Of a DNA stretch of 64,000 nucleotides, positions 35,934 through 48,900 are shown one piece after another. The stretch comes from Dehalococcoidia bacterium (GTDB taxonomy: Bacteria > Chloroflexota > Dehalococcoidia > Tepidiformales > Tepidiformaceae). Positions within the stretch are counted from its first letter, which is position 1, and each line of letters begins with the position of its first letter. The stretch is from positions 1-64,000 of the forward strand of contig VXLW01000125.1 of assembly GCA_009841435.1 (NCBI GenBank), given 5' to 3'. The position numbers were made by a program, and so were the translations under genes. Below the pieces are notes generated by a model. That model searched no databases. It was not told where the DNA came from and worked only from the letters and a program-made list of their open reading frames with translations.

Positions 35934-36119
35934 CTAAACCCCGTCGCGAAATTGGTCATCGCCGACGACCCACCTGCCCGTCTCTCTGTCGAAGACCAGG
36001 TTCACCGAGTAGATAGAGCGGTCCTCCCGAAGCGCCGGAGCACGATCGGAGGTAGAGGGCATGTCGGCATCATCTCCGAACTCGCGCAATTCCAACCCGG
36101 CCCGGTACCCTCCAAGCAT
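35934..36119 (-). CDS. small hypothetical protein, 61 aa
   Basis: Coding-like sequence (SIYSVNLVFDRETGRWVVGDDQFRDGV) with acidic composition. Start uncertain: ATG at 36143 overlaps the divergent DUF4062 gene by 26 bases, ATG at 36119 overlaps its start codon. No ribosome site is convincing. Could be the end of a larger lost gene. Confidence 0.4.
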   Translation of the reverse strand: MLGGYRAGLELREFGDDADMPSTSDRAPALREDRSIYSVNLVFDRETGRWVVGDDQFRDGV

Positions 36120-37227
36120 GAAGGTCTTCATCAGCTCGGTCATCGGCGGGTTTGAGTTGTATCGGGACGCGGCAGCTACCGCGGTTGAAACCCTCGGTTA
36201 CGAAGTCGTTCGGGCCGAGGACTTTGGTGCCACCGTAAGTTCTCCGCAGGAGGCTTGCCTTGCTGGAGTGCGCGAAGTTGACCTCACGATCCTGTTGCTT
36301 GGGGAGCGATATGGGGCAGAGCAACCGTCGGGCCTCTCGGCGACCCATGAGGAGTATCGGGAAGCCCAAGGGCGACAACCAGTACTGGCGTTCGTTCAGG
36401 AGGGGGTTGACCACGAGACTCGTCAGACGGAGTTCATCCGCGAGGTGCGTGAGTGGGAGACAGGTACCCTGACTAGCAGCTTTAGGACAGAAGTGGATCT
36501 CCGAGGTGCAGTGACACGGGGGCTGCACCTCTTCGCTGTCTCAGTTGCATCGGGCTCAATCGATGAGCGAGAGCTTCTCGCGATTGCCGAGGGAGGTGTT
36601 GATGACTCCACCGCTTCCAAGTTCTTCGGCGGCGAGCCAGAAGTCGTCCTGAGTCTCGCACCTGGGCCCCGTCGGGAAATCCTGCGGCCAAGTGAGCTTG
36701 AAGATGATTCGCTCGCGCGGGAACTCCAGCAGGAGGTGCTCTTTGGCACCCACTCGTTGTTCGCAGTCGAATCCGGAGCTTCGACCGAACTCCGCGGGGA
36801 ACGGCTTGTCGTCTCGCAGGATCGTGCTTCTGTGGAGATCACCTCGGCGGGAGACATCGTCGTCCGTCAGGCGGCCATGGCAGCGGATCGAAGCTTCACC
36901 GAGATACCGGCACTGATCCAGGAGGACGTTTGTAGCTCCGTAGCAGACGCGCTGAAGTTGTCCGCTGTCATCCTTGACCGCATCGACTCTCCGAAGCGGC
37001 TCTCCCATATCGCAGCCGTTGCGGCGCTGACTGACGTTGGCTTCCAGGCGTGGCGTACCCGCGATGAGCACGACAAGAACCCAAACTCGGGAAGCTTCGG
37101 GATGGGACCGGATCGCACGGTCGTGCACCTCAATCCCGCTGTACGGACCCGCGCCGAGTTCAGCCAGCGTCCCGATGAGCTAGCACACGACCTGATGTAC
37201 CTGTTCCGCCGGGAACTGAAGCAGTGA
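36118..37227 (+). CDS. DUF4062 domain protein
   Basis: 369 aa. The N-terminal 110 residues match DUF4062: KVFISSVIGGFELYRDAAATA, then CLAGVREVDLTILLLGERYG and THEEYREAQ. This domain is related to TIR/nucleotide-sensing modules and is found at the front of many NTPase-type defence and signalling proteins. Here the C-terminal 250 residues show no P-loop or nuclease motif I can name, so the effector is unknown. Situated between the conjugation module and the Hma-type locus. Lower GC than the backbone. Confidence 0.75.
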   Translation: MKVFISSVIGGFELYRDAAATAVETLGYEVVRAEDFGATVSSPQEACLAGVREVDLTILLLGERYGAEQPSGLSATHEEYREAQGRQPVLAFVQEGVDHETRQTEFIREVREWETGTLTSSFRTEVDLRGAVTRGLHLFAVSVASGSIDERELLAIAEGGVDDSTASKFFGGEPEVVLSLAPGPRREILRPSELEDDSLARELQQEVLFGTHSLFAVESGASTELRGERLVVSQDRASVEITSAGDIVVRQAAMAADRSFTEIPALIQEDVCSSVADALKLSAVILDRIDSPKRLSHIAAVAALTDVGFQAWRTRDEHDKNPNSGSFGMGPDRTVVHLNPAVRTRAEFSQRPDELAHDLMYLFRRELKQ

Positions 37228-37343
37228 AGGGGACGGATGGGGCGACGCCGGCCACTGACTGCTGGCGGCGCTGATAGAAGGAAGCTCGTGCACCCCTTCG
37301 ACTGCCTGACCGCGGAGATGAGCCGTTTAGGGGAACTATGTTG

Positions 37344-37652
37344 CTAGGTGCCCGGAGGACGGATGACCTCAGGCGGATCGCCGGTGCCCGTAAGTTCAAT
37401 GCGCTGGGAGATCGATGCGCCATCACCGATGATTGGTGCATCTGTCACGAACAGGGTCCCGAAACTGTCATCGGGAAACCGAATCTCGAACGAACCCGGG
37501 TTGATTGCATGGAAGGCAACGCCTTCTGGCTCGGCGTGCCCGCCCCACGTGATGTGGTGGCCGTTCCTTCCTGTGTGCAGATGTGCGTTGACCTTGTAAG
37601 CCAGGTCGCTACTTTCCGGGATCAACGCTGCGGGTCCTGAGTACTGGGACAC
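37344..37652 (-). CDS. DUF4873-like hypothetical protein, 102 aa
   Basis: The start SQYSGPAALI, internal WGGHAEPEG and the end ELTGTGDPP resemble the DUF4873 pattern found in actinobacterial proteins, a small beta-rich module often attached to monooxygenases. Here it stands alone. No signal peptide. Convergent with the DUF4062 gene. Family assignment is tentative. Confidence 0.5.
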   Translation of the reverse strand: MSQYSGPAALIPESSDLAYKVNAHLHTGRNGHHITWGGHAEPEGVAFHAINPGSFEIRFPDDSFGTLFVTDAPIIGDGASISQRIELTGTGDPPEVIRPPGT

Positions 37653-37941
37653 GAAAGCAGCATATCGCGGCGAAACTCAGTCGTCGAACCAAGGGGCGGT
37701 CTCGCTGTAGAGGTAGTTCCCGCCGAACCCGTAGAGCCTTACCGCTCTGCTACCTGCTGCCGCGCATTCGGGGTGCCTCGCGGGTGGTGTCAAACCTGCG
37801 CCTAAAGGTCTGTAACGCGAAAGGGGCATCGTCGCGGTTGATCTGCCCCCCGCCGCCGCGCGGATGGGTCTGACGTGGTAGGGAACCCTGGACTGAGGCT
37901 ACCCTCGAAGTCTGGCAGACTTGGCGCGCCCAGGAGCACGC

Positions 37942-41508
<3,567 letters not shown>

Positions 41509-41529
41509 CAAGCGGAGACTTGGACGAAT

Positions 41530-42153
41530 ATGACAGCCCTCGATGCCATCAAGCAACGTACCTTCCCGGTCAAGTACCGCAATCGGGATGGGGATCTTAT
41601 GAGTGGTACTGCCTTCGTAATAGACCACCAAGGGAAAGAGTACTTAGTGACTGCTCATCACATCGTCACGGACGACGCTCCCTCTTCCCGTATAGAGGTC
41701 TTTCACGGTGGGAAATGGATTGAAGAGTGGTACACGCTTGTCGGCCTCGGTCCAGTACTCAGTGACCGAAGTAGCAAGGTGGACGTGGCCGTCCTAAAGC
41801 TGTGGAATTCACTTCCGACCGGCGCTTCTGTGGCGGTATCTTCGGCCGGTCTTGTTGATGGGCAGGTGGTCCACATCCTTGGCTTCCCGACCGCGAAGAG
41901 CGCCTTTTCCACAGTGACCGTCGTGACCGGCACCTTCACGGGGTTTCGAGACGAAGAGTCCTGCATGCACTTTGAAGCTGAAGCTACTAAGGGCATGAGT
42001 GGAGGCCCGGTTGTATTCGTGCCCGAGGGCCAGTCCTCCAGCGAGCCCAGGATTGCCGGTGTCGTGGCCCATATCCCGTCTACCCCCTGTTCGGTCCCGC
42101 TTCCTTCCACCATGGCAGCCTATGACATTCGACGAGCCATCGACCTAATCTGA
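41530..42153 (+). CDS. trypsin-like serine protease inside the defence operon
   Basis: 207 aa. Catalytic triad is visible: TAHHI with His43/44, VDVAVLKL with Asp85, and GMSGGPV with Ser157, the S1/DegP-like chymotrypsin fold. No signal peptide and no PDZ domain, so it is cytoplasmic and compact. It sits 21 bases after the helicase and 34 before the methylase, within one transcript. Its base composition is less GC-rich than its neighbours, as if inserted. Trypsin-like proteases act as effectors in several defence systems; here substrate and role are unknown. Confidence 0.85.
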   Translation: MTALDAIKQRTFPVKYRNRDGDLMSGTAFVIDHQGKEYLVTAHHIVTDDAPSSRIEVFHGGKWIEEWYTLVGLGPVLSDRSSKVDVAVLKLWNSLPTGASVAVSSAGLVDGQVVHILGFPTAKSAFSTVTVVTGTFTGFRDEESCMHFEAEATKGMSGGPVVFVPEGQSSSEPRIAGVVAHIPSTPCSVPLPSTMAAYDIRRAIDLI

Positions 42154-42187
42154 TGTCAGGCTGCCCCAGCACTGAAAGACTGGCAAC

Positions 42188-45088
42188 ATGACCCAAGAGA
42201 CGCCCCCGGTCATCACCCGCAAGAAGCTGATCGAAGTGGCGCTGCCGCTGGACGCCATCAACGCGGCCTCAGCTAAAGAGAAAATGCCCGGGATCGGTGC
42301 TCACCCGCGGGGTCTGCACCTCTGGTGGGCACGGCGACCGCTAGCGGCTGCGCGGGCCGTTCTCTTCGCGCAGCTTGTGGACGACCCATCCTCCTGGCCC
42401 GAGTTGTTCCTCACAGAAGAGAAGCAGGATCAGGAGCGCCAGCGGCTCTTTGGCATCATCGAAGAGTTGGTGAAGTGGGAGAACACGACGAACGAGCAGG
42501 TGATCGAGGCGGCGCGTGAGGAGATCCGGGCGAGTTGGCGGCGCACCTGCGAGGACAACCGCAACCACCCCCAGGCGGCCGAGCTGTTCGACCCCGGCAG
42601 GCCCCCGGCCTTCCACGACCCCTTCGCGGGCGGAGGCTCCATCCCGTTGGAAGCGCAGAGGCTTGGACTGGAGGCGAACGCCAGCGACCTCAACCCTGTG
42701 GCGGTGCTAATCAACAAGGCGATGATCGAGATACCGCCCCGCTTCGCTGGGGAGCCGCCCGTGAACTCCGAAAGCCGCACGGGGCAGGCCAGCATCGAAG
42801 CCGCCTGGAAGGGCGCTCGGGGCCTGGCCGAGGATGTCCGCTACTACGGCAAGTGGATGCGCGACGAGGCTGAGAATCGCATCGGTCACCTCTACCCGAG
42901 GGTGACCGTAACAGAGGCAATGGCGCGCGAGCGCCCCGACCTGAAGCCGTACGTGGGCCGCGAGTTGGCCGTCATCGCCTGGCTGTGGGCACGCACGGTG
43001 AAGAGCCCCAACCCCGCCTTCGCCGAGGTAGACGTACCCCTCGCTTCGACCTTCGTCCTGTCGAAGAAGAAGGGGAAGGAGGCCTACGTAGAGCCCGTTG
43101 TCGAGGACGGTGACTACCGCTTCACAGTCAAGGCAGGGCCGCCGCCAGAGTCGGCCACGAAAGGCACAAAGCTGGCTCGGGGCGCGAACTTCGAGTGCAT
43201 CATGTCAGGAATTCCACTGACGGGTGACTACATCAAGTCCGAAGGAAGGGCGGGGCGAATGGGTGCCCAACTCATGGCAATCGTGGCTGAGGGCGATCGG
43301 TCACGCGTCTACTTTGGACCGTTGACGGAGCATGAGGCTGTCGTCAACAAAGCTGAGCTACCCTGGGTGCCTGATGGAGAGATCGCTCCAGACCGACGCT
43401 CGATGTTCACGCCGCTGTACGGTCTGACCCACTTCAAGCACCTCTTCACCGATCGGCAACTGGTGGCGCTCACCACTCTGTCCGACTTAGTCGGGGAAGC
43501 GCGAGACTTCATCCGCGTCGACGCCGTGGCCGCTGGCTTCCCGGACGACGGTGTCTCCCTCCGCGACGGCGGCACCGGTGCCACGGCCTACGCAGAGGCT
43601 GTCAGCGTGTACTTGGCCTTCGCGCTCGACAGGGTTGCAGACTTCTCTAACTCTTGCACACGCTGGGTACCTAGCAATGAAAAGGCGATGAGTCTGTATG
43701 GAAAACAGGCTATTGCAATGACCTGGGACTATCCTGAAGTCGGTGTTCTTAACGATGTAGTGGGGGGCCTAAAGCCCGCAGCAGAATACGTAGCTAAGTG
43801 TATTGCCACTCTTCCGGTATCCAACGCCGGGGAAGCCTCGCTTCAGAGCGCACTGGAAAATGTTCTGTCGCGGGACAGAGTTGTGTCGACAGACCCTCCC
43901 TATTATGACAATGTTGGGTACGCAGACTTATCCGACTTCTTCTATGCGTGGCTGAGGAGTTCTTTGTCTACCGTCTATCCTGAAATCTTCGCCACGCTGG
44001 AGACGCCAAAGACTGAGGAGCTCGTCGCCAGCCCCTATCGGCACGGCAGCAAGGGCGATGCCGAAGGCTTCTTTCTCGACGGGATGTCGAAAGCTCTACA
44101 GCTCTTGGCCAGTCAATCAAGCCGGCTAAGTCCTGTCACAATTTACTATGCCTTCAAGCAGTCAGAGCGGGGAGGTAGCGTAGCCGCTGGCAGCACAGGC
44201 TGGGAGACGTTCTTGGACGCAGCCATCCAAGCTGGATTCTCGGTCACCGGAACATGGCCTATGCGGACAGAGCAGGCCTATCGCATGATTGGGATGGGCA
44301 GCAACGCGCTCGCCTCCAGTGTCGTCTTGGCCTGCCGTCCTCGTCCGGTGGATGCGCCTGTAGCAACCCGCCGGGAGTTCGTCGACGCACTCAGGGCCGA
44401 CCTTCCAGGCGCGCTCACCCAGATGCAGAGCGGGAACATCGCACCAGTGGACCTCGCTCAGGCCGCCATAGGACCAGGCATGGCAGTGTTCACGCGCTAT
44501 TCCAAGGTTCTGGATGCGAGCGGTGAACCGGTGTCTGTCCGAGATGCCCTCGCCCTCATCAACCAGACGCTGGACGAGACTCTGGCCGAACAGGAAGGCG
44601 ACTTCGACGCGGACACACGCTGGGCGCTCGCCTGGTTCGAGGAGTCGGGCTTTGGCGAGGGCGACTTCGGCGTGGCCGAAACGCTCTCCAAAGCCAAGAA
44701 CACGAGCGTCGAGGGCATGGTCGACGCGGGCATCCTCGTGTCGCGGGCTGGCAAAGTGCGCCTCCTGCCTCCTGACGAGCTCCCCGAGGACTGGGATCCA
44801 CAGACGGAGCGGCGGCTCACCGTCTGGGAGTCGGTGCACCACCTCGTGCGGGTCCTCCACCTCGGCGAGGAGCCCGCGTCGGAGGTTGTGGCCCAGCTCG
44901 GGGTCATGGCTGAGCCGGCGCGGGAGCTTGCCTACCGCCTCTACCGCATCTGCGATCAGAAGAATCGCCCCCAGGAGGCGCTCGACTACAACACCCTCAT
45001 CCAGGTCTGGCCCGATCTCGCCAGCCTCGCCCGCCAGCAGGCCCCCGTCCGGCAGGGCACCCTCCTTGCGCCGGTCGAGGAGGCGTGA
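42188..45088 (+). CDS. DUF1156 anti-phage-type DNA methylase
   Basis: 966 aa. N-terminal DUF1156: KKLIEVALPLDAINAASAKEKMPGIGAHPRGLHLWWARRPLAAARAVLF region. SAM-binding DPFAGGGSIP begins at residue 144 and the amino-methyltransferase motif DPPY at 569-572, widely separated by an inserted target-recognition-like region. The middle (about 43.2-44.4 kb) is visibly poorer in GC than both ends, suggesting replacement of the recognition part. Expected to modify host DNA so that the helicase/ATPase part spares it, by analogy with other methylase-containing defence systems. Confidence 0.9.
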   Translation: MTQETPPVITRKKLIEVALPLDAINAASAKEKMPGIGAHPRGLHLWWARRPLAAARAVLFAQLVDDPSSWPELFLTEEKQDQERQRLFGIIEELVKWENTTNEQVIEAAREEIRASWRRTCEDNRNHPQAAELFDPGRPPAFHDPFAGGGSIPLEAQRLGLEANASDLNPVAVLINKAMIEIPPRFAGEPPVNSESRTGQASIEAAWKGARGLAEDVRYYGKWMRDEAENRIGHLYPRVTVTEAMARERPDLKPYVGRELAVIAWLWARTVKSPNPAFAEVDVPLASTFVLSKKKGKEAYVEPVVEDGDYRFTVKAGPPPESATKGTKLARGANFECIMSGIPLTGDYIKSEGRAGRMGAQLMAIVAEGDRSRVYFGPLTEHEAVVNKAELPWVPDGEIAPDRRSMFTPLYGLTHFKHLFTDRQLVALTTLSDLVGEARDFIRVDAVAAGFPDDGVSLRDGGTGATAYAEAVSVYLAFALDRVADFSNSCTRWVPSNEKAMSLYGKQAIAMTWDYPEVGVLNDVVGGLKPAAEYVAKCIATLPVSNAGEASLQSALENVLSRDRVVSTDPPYYDNVGYADLSDFFYAWLRSSLSTVYPEIFATLETPKTEELVASPYRHGSKGDAEGFFLDGMSKALQLLASQSSRLSPVTIYYAFKQSERGGSVAAGSTGWETFLDAAIQAGFSVTGTWPMRTEQAYRMIGMGSNALASSVVLACRPRPVDAPVATRREFVDALRADLPGALTQMQSGNIAPVDLAQAAIGPGMAVFTRYSKVLDASGEPVSVRDALALINQTLDETLAEQEGDFDADTRWALAWFEESGFGEGDFGVAETLSKAKNTSVEGMVDAGILVSRAGKVRLLPPDELPEDWDPQTERRLTVWESVHHLVRVLHLGEEPASEVVAQLGVMAEPARELAYRLYRICDQKNRPQEALDYNTLIQVWPDLASLARQQAPVRQGTLLAPVEEA

Positions 45089-45177
45089 CCCTAACTCTGC
45101 TACCGTGCGGGAAGTTCACGGGAGATAGTGCGATCATAGGGTGCGACTAACTCGAAAGGGTCGTTCGGGAGAACGGT

Positions 45178-45522
45178 ATGGCTACCACCGACCAGGAGCG
45201 CGCGACAGCCGTCGAGCCGGTTGTGGCGACGATGGTGAAGCGCATCGCCGACGGGTTCGACCCTGAGCGCATCCTCCTGTTCGGCTCGCGTGCGCGCGGT
45301 GAGGCAAGGGACTGGAGCGACGTGGACCTTCTGGTGGTAATGCCGGATGGGACGGACCGGCGCGAAGCCGCCATCAAAATGCGCGGCGCCGTGGGGGATT
45401 TGCCGGTCGCCAAGGACATCGTCGTCACAACGCCCGACCACATCGCGCGGCGCGGCCACGTCATCGGCACCGTGCTGCGCCCCGCCCTGCGCGAGGGCAG
45501 GGTTCTCTATGAGCGAGCCTGA
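45178..45522 (+). CDS. MNT nucleotidyltransferase (antitoxin-type)
   Basis: 114 aa. Minimal nucleotidyltransferase: GSRARG at 36-41 and D-x-D (Asp48, Asp50) in SDVDLLVV. Paired with a HEPN gene that overlaps its end by 14 bases, the standard MNT-HEPN toxin-antitoxin layout in which MNT AMPylates or otherwise neutralises the HEPN RNase. It lies inside the defence operon between the methylase and the DUF499 ATPase. Confidence 0.85.
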   Translation: MATTDQERATAVEPVVATMVKRIADGFDPERILLFGSRARGEARDWSDVDLLVVMPDGTDRREAAIKMRGAVGDLPVAKDIVVTTPDHIARRGHVIGTVLRPALREGRVLYERA

Positions 45523-45916
45523 GAGCGCGGCGGAGGCGCTTCGCTGGTTGAGCTACGCGCGGGAGGACCTCGAAATCGCCGGACAGATGGCGCTTGCTTC
45601 CAGGTCGCGCTATGCGTGCTGGTTCTCCCAGCAGGCGGCCGAGAAGACGCTGAAGGCCGTACTCGTCATGGAGAGTATCGAATTCCCTTACAGCCACGAC
45701 CTGCGGCGCCTGCGTGATCTCTTCCCGGAGGGCTGGCCTCAGGGCGCCTCGCCCGACCTGCTCGACCGGCTGACGGAGTGGGGGGCGGAGGCGAGGTATC
45801 CGGGCGACTGGCCGGAACCCACAGCTGCGGATGCGACTCGCGCAGAGTCGGAGGCTCGCTCAATCTACGACGCCGTGGCGGCCGAGTTCAGTCGCCGCGG
45901 TTTGACCCTCGAATAG
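45509..45916 (+). CDS. HEPN domain protein (toxin-type)
   Basis: 135 aa from ATG 45509, overlapping the MNT gene. The HEPN helices are recognisable: SYAREDLEIAGQMAL, SRYACWFSQQAAEKTLKAVLV, and SHDLRRLRDL. The motif of paired MNT-HEPN proteins (YACWFSQQAAEK) is intact; the RNase motif R-x4-6-H is not obvious, which is usual for this subfamily. Followed by the DUF499 gene 22 bases later. Confidence 0.85.
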   Translation: MSEPESAAEALRWLSYAREDLEIAGQMALASRSRYACWFSQQAAEKTLKAVLVMESIEFPYSHDLRRLRDLFPEGWPQGASPDLLDRLTEWGAEARYPGDWPEPTAADATRAESEARSIYDAVAAEFSRRGLTLE

Positions 45917-45938
45917 ACCCCTACACCGGAGGACCCCT

Positions 45939-48900
45939 ATGGCCCCCACCAACCAGGAGCGCGTCGGCAAGGCGATGGAGCTGCTCAAGAGCGGCCTCGC
46001 GCACTTTGTCTCGCGGGAGTTCATCAGCCACTACCAGGGCCGGACGGTCGAAGAGTTGGAGCGTCTGCTCAACTCCCGGATCGACGACCGGGCCAAGCCT
46101 TTCGGCGAGTTGGATGTGGCCGCCCTTCTGAAGGTCCTGGAGTACGCCTGGAACGACGTCTACCGCGACGTGCTGGGCCGCACGGAACGCAGCATCGTCT
46201 TCGAGCTGCGGGACATTCGCAACGCCTGGGCACACCAGCGCGCGTTCTCGACCGACGACACATACCGGGCTCTCGACTCGACCCACCGCCTCCTGATGGC
46301 GGTCTCCTCCCCCGTAGCCACCGAGCTCGAGCAAATGAAGACGGAACTCCTGCGCGTTCGTTTCAACGAGCAGGCGCGGACGCAGCGCCGGCGCGCCGCG
46401 TCCACCGGCGTCGAGAGCCAGACCGCGGGCGGGCTACGCCCCTGGCGCGAGGTCGTGACTCCGCACCAGGACGTCTCCAGTGGTCTCTACCAGCAGGCTG
46501 AGTTCGCCGCCGATCTCTGGCAGGTCCACCTTGGCCAGGGTGAACCCGAGTACCGCGATCCCGCGGAGTTCTTCCGCCGCACCTACCTGACCGACAGCCT
46601 CCGGCACCTCCTCGATGGCGCGATCCGTCGGCTTACCGGCACTGGAGGCGACCCCGTCATCCAACTCCAGACCAACTTCGGCGGCGGCAAGACCCACTCC
46701 ATGCTCGCCCTCTACCACCTCTTCTCCGGCACGCCGGTGGGCGAGCTTGCGGACATGGAAGCGGTCATGCAGCAGACCGGCGCCGAGAGCCTGCCCGAGG
46801 TCAAGCGCGTCGTGCTGGTGGGCAACCGCATCTCCCCCGGCAACCCGGACACGAAGCCGGACGGCACGGAGGTGAGGACGCTCTGGGGTGAGCTCGCCTG
46901 GCAGCTGGGGTTCGCGGCCGGCGGCATCGAGGAGGCGCGTCGGGCGTACGAGCGCGTCCGGCGCGACGACGAACGCGCGACGAGTCCCGGCGACACCATC
47001 CGCGAACTCATGGCGGAGTACGGTCCCGCCCTCATCCTTATCGACGAGTGGGTCGCCTACGCGCGCCAGCTCCACGACGAGGGCGACCTGCCCGCAGGGA
47101 GCTTTGAGACGCAGTTCACCTTCGCGCAGGCGCTCACGGAGTCGGCCAAGCTGGTTCCAAACTGCTTCCTCGTTATCAGCCTCCCCGCTTCCGAGTCGGG
47201 GAACTCCCCCGGCGCCCAGGCCGACGACGAGGAGGTGGGTGGACGACGGGGCCGCGCCGCCCTCGCACGCCTGCGTAACGTGATCGGGCGTGTCGACTCA
47301 TCCTGGCGGCCCGCCACGGCCGAGGAGAGCTTCGAGATCGTCCGCCGCAGGCTGTTCGAGACCATCACGGACAACGAGGGCTTCGCCACCCGTGACAACG
47401 TCGCCCGGGCCTTCTGCAACCTCTACCGGACGAACCAGCAGGAGTTTCCGCAGGAGTGCGCCGAGGGCGAGTACGAGCAACGGATCAAGGCCGCCTACCC
47501 CATCCACCCGGAGGTCTTCGACCGGCTCTACACGGACTGGTCGACGCTCCAGAGCTTCCAGCGCACGCGCGGTGTGCTGCGTCTCATGGCGGCGGTGGTG
47601 CACAGCCTCTGGCAGCAGGGGGACCGCAATCCACTGGTCCTACCCGCGAACCTTCCCCTCGACGACCCGCGCGTCCAGTTTGAGCTGACTCGCTACCTCC
47701 CCGAGAACTGGGTGCCGGTCATCGAGAGCGACATCGACGGCGGAAGCGCGCTACCCATGCGCCTCGACGGCGAGATCCCCAGCCTGGGGAAGTTCGGCGC
47801 CTGCCGAAGGGTGGCGCGCACTATCTACCTCGGGTCCGCACCCACGCCAGCGGCGGCCAACCAGGGGATCGAGGACCGGCACATCAAGCTCGGCTGCGTC
47901 ATGCCCGGCGAACAGCCCAACGTCTTCGGCGATGCGCTGCGTCGTCTGAGTGGCAGGGCGCGCTATCTCTACCAAGACGGCACGCGTTACTGGTATTCGA
48001 CCCAGCCGACCGTTGCCCGCCTGGCTGACGACCGCGCCCAGGCCTACCTCCGCGATCGCCCCCAGGACATCGAGGAGGAGATCAAGAAGCGGCTCCAGTC
48101 CGACCTCGGCAACCGGGGCGACTTCAGCGGTGTCCACCTCTTTCCATCGTCGGAGCACGATGTGCAAGACGCACTCGAGACACGGCTTGTCGTGCTCAGC
48201 CCCGACCATCCCTACAGCTCGCGGGAGGGGACGGACGAATCCCGCGCCGTGGTCGCTGCCACCTCGATCCTGGAGTCGCGCGGGAATACACCGCGGCTCT
48301 TCCGGAACACGCTTGCGTTCCTCGCTCCCGACGAGACGCGGCTCCAGGAGCTGCAGCAGGGCATCAGCCTCTACCTCGCGTGGAGTTCGATCCTGCGAGA
48401 CAAAGAGGCCCTTGACCTCCCACCGCACCAGGTTCGGCAAGCCGAACAGCAGCAAAGTGCCGCCTCTGGCGCCGTCGATGCCCGCATCGGGGAGACCTAC
48501 CAGTGGTTGTTGGCCCCGACTCAATCGACACCGCAATCCGAGGTCGAGTGGCGCGCCATCCGGCTGACCGCTCAGGGCGGTCTCGCCGAGCGCGCCGCCA
48601 GACGCATGCGGAACGACGAACTGCTGATCGCCACGTTCGCTGGCACCCGCCTCCGCATGGAGCTGGATCGTGTCCCGCTCTGGCGCGAAGAACACGTCGA
48701 GGTCCGGCAACTCCTGGACGACTTCGCGCGCTACCTCTACCTACCGAGGCTCAAGGAGCCGTCGGTGCTGCTTGACGCGATTCGCGACGGTCTCGGCCTG
48801 ATGACCTGGGCGCAGGACTCGTTCGCGTACGCAGACAGCTATGACGAGGGCGCCGGACGGTATCGAGGCCTCCACCATGGCCCACGCGGTCCCCTCACGG

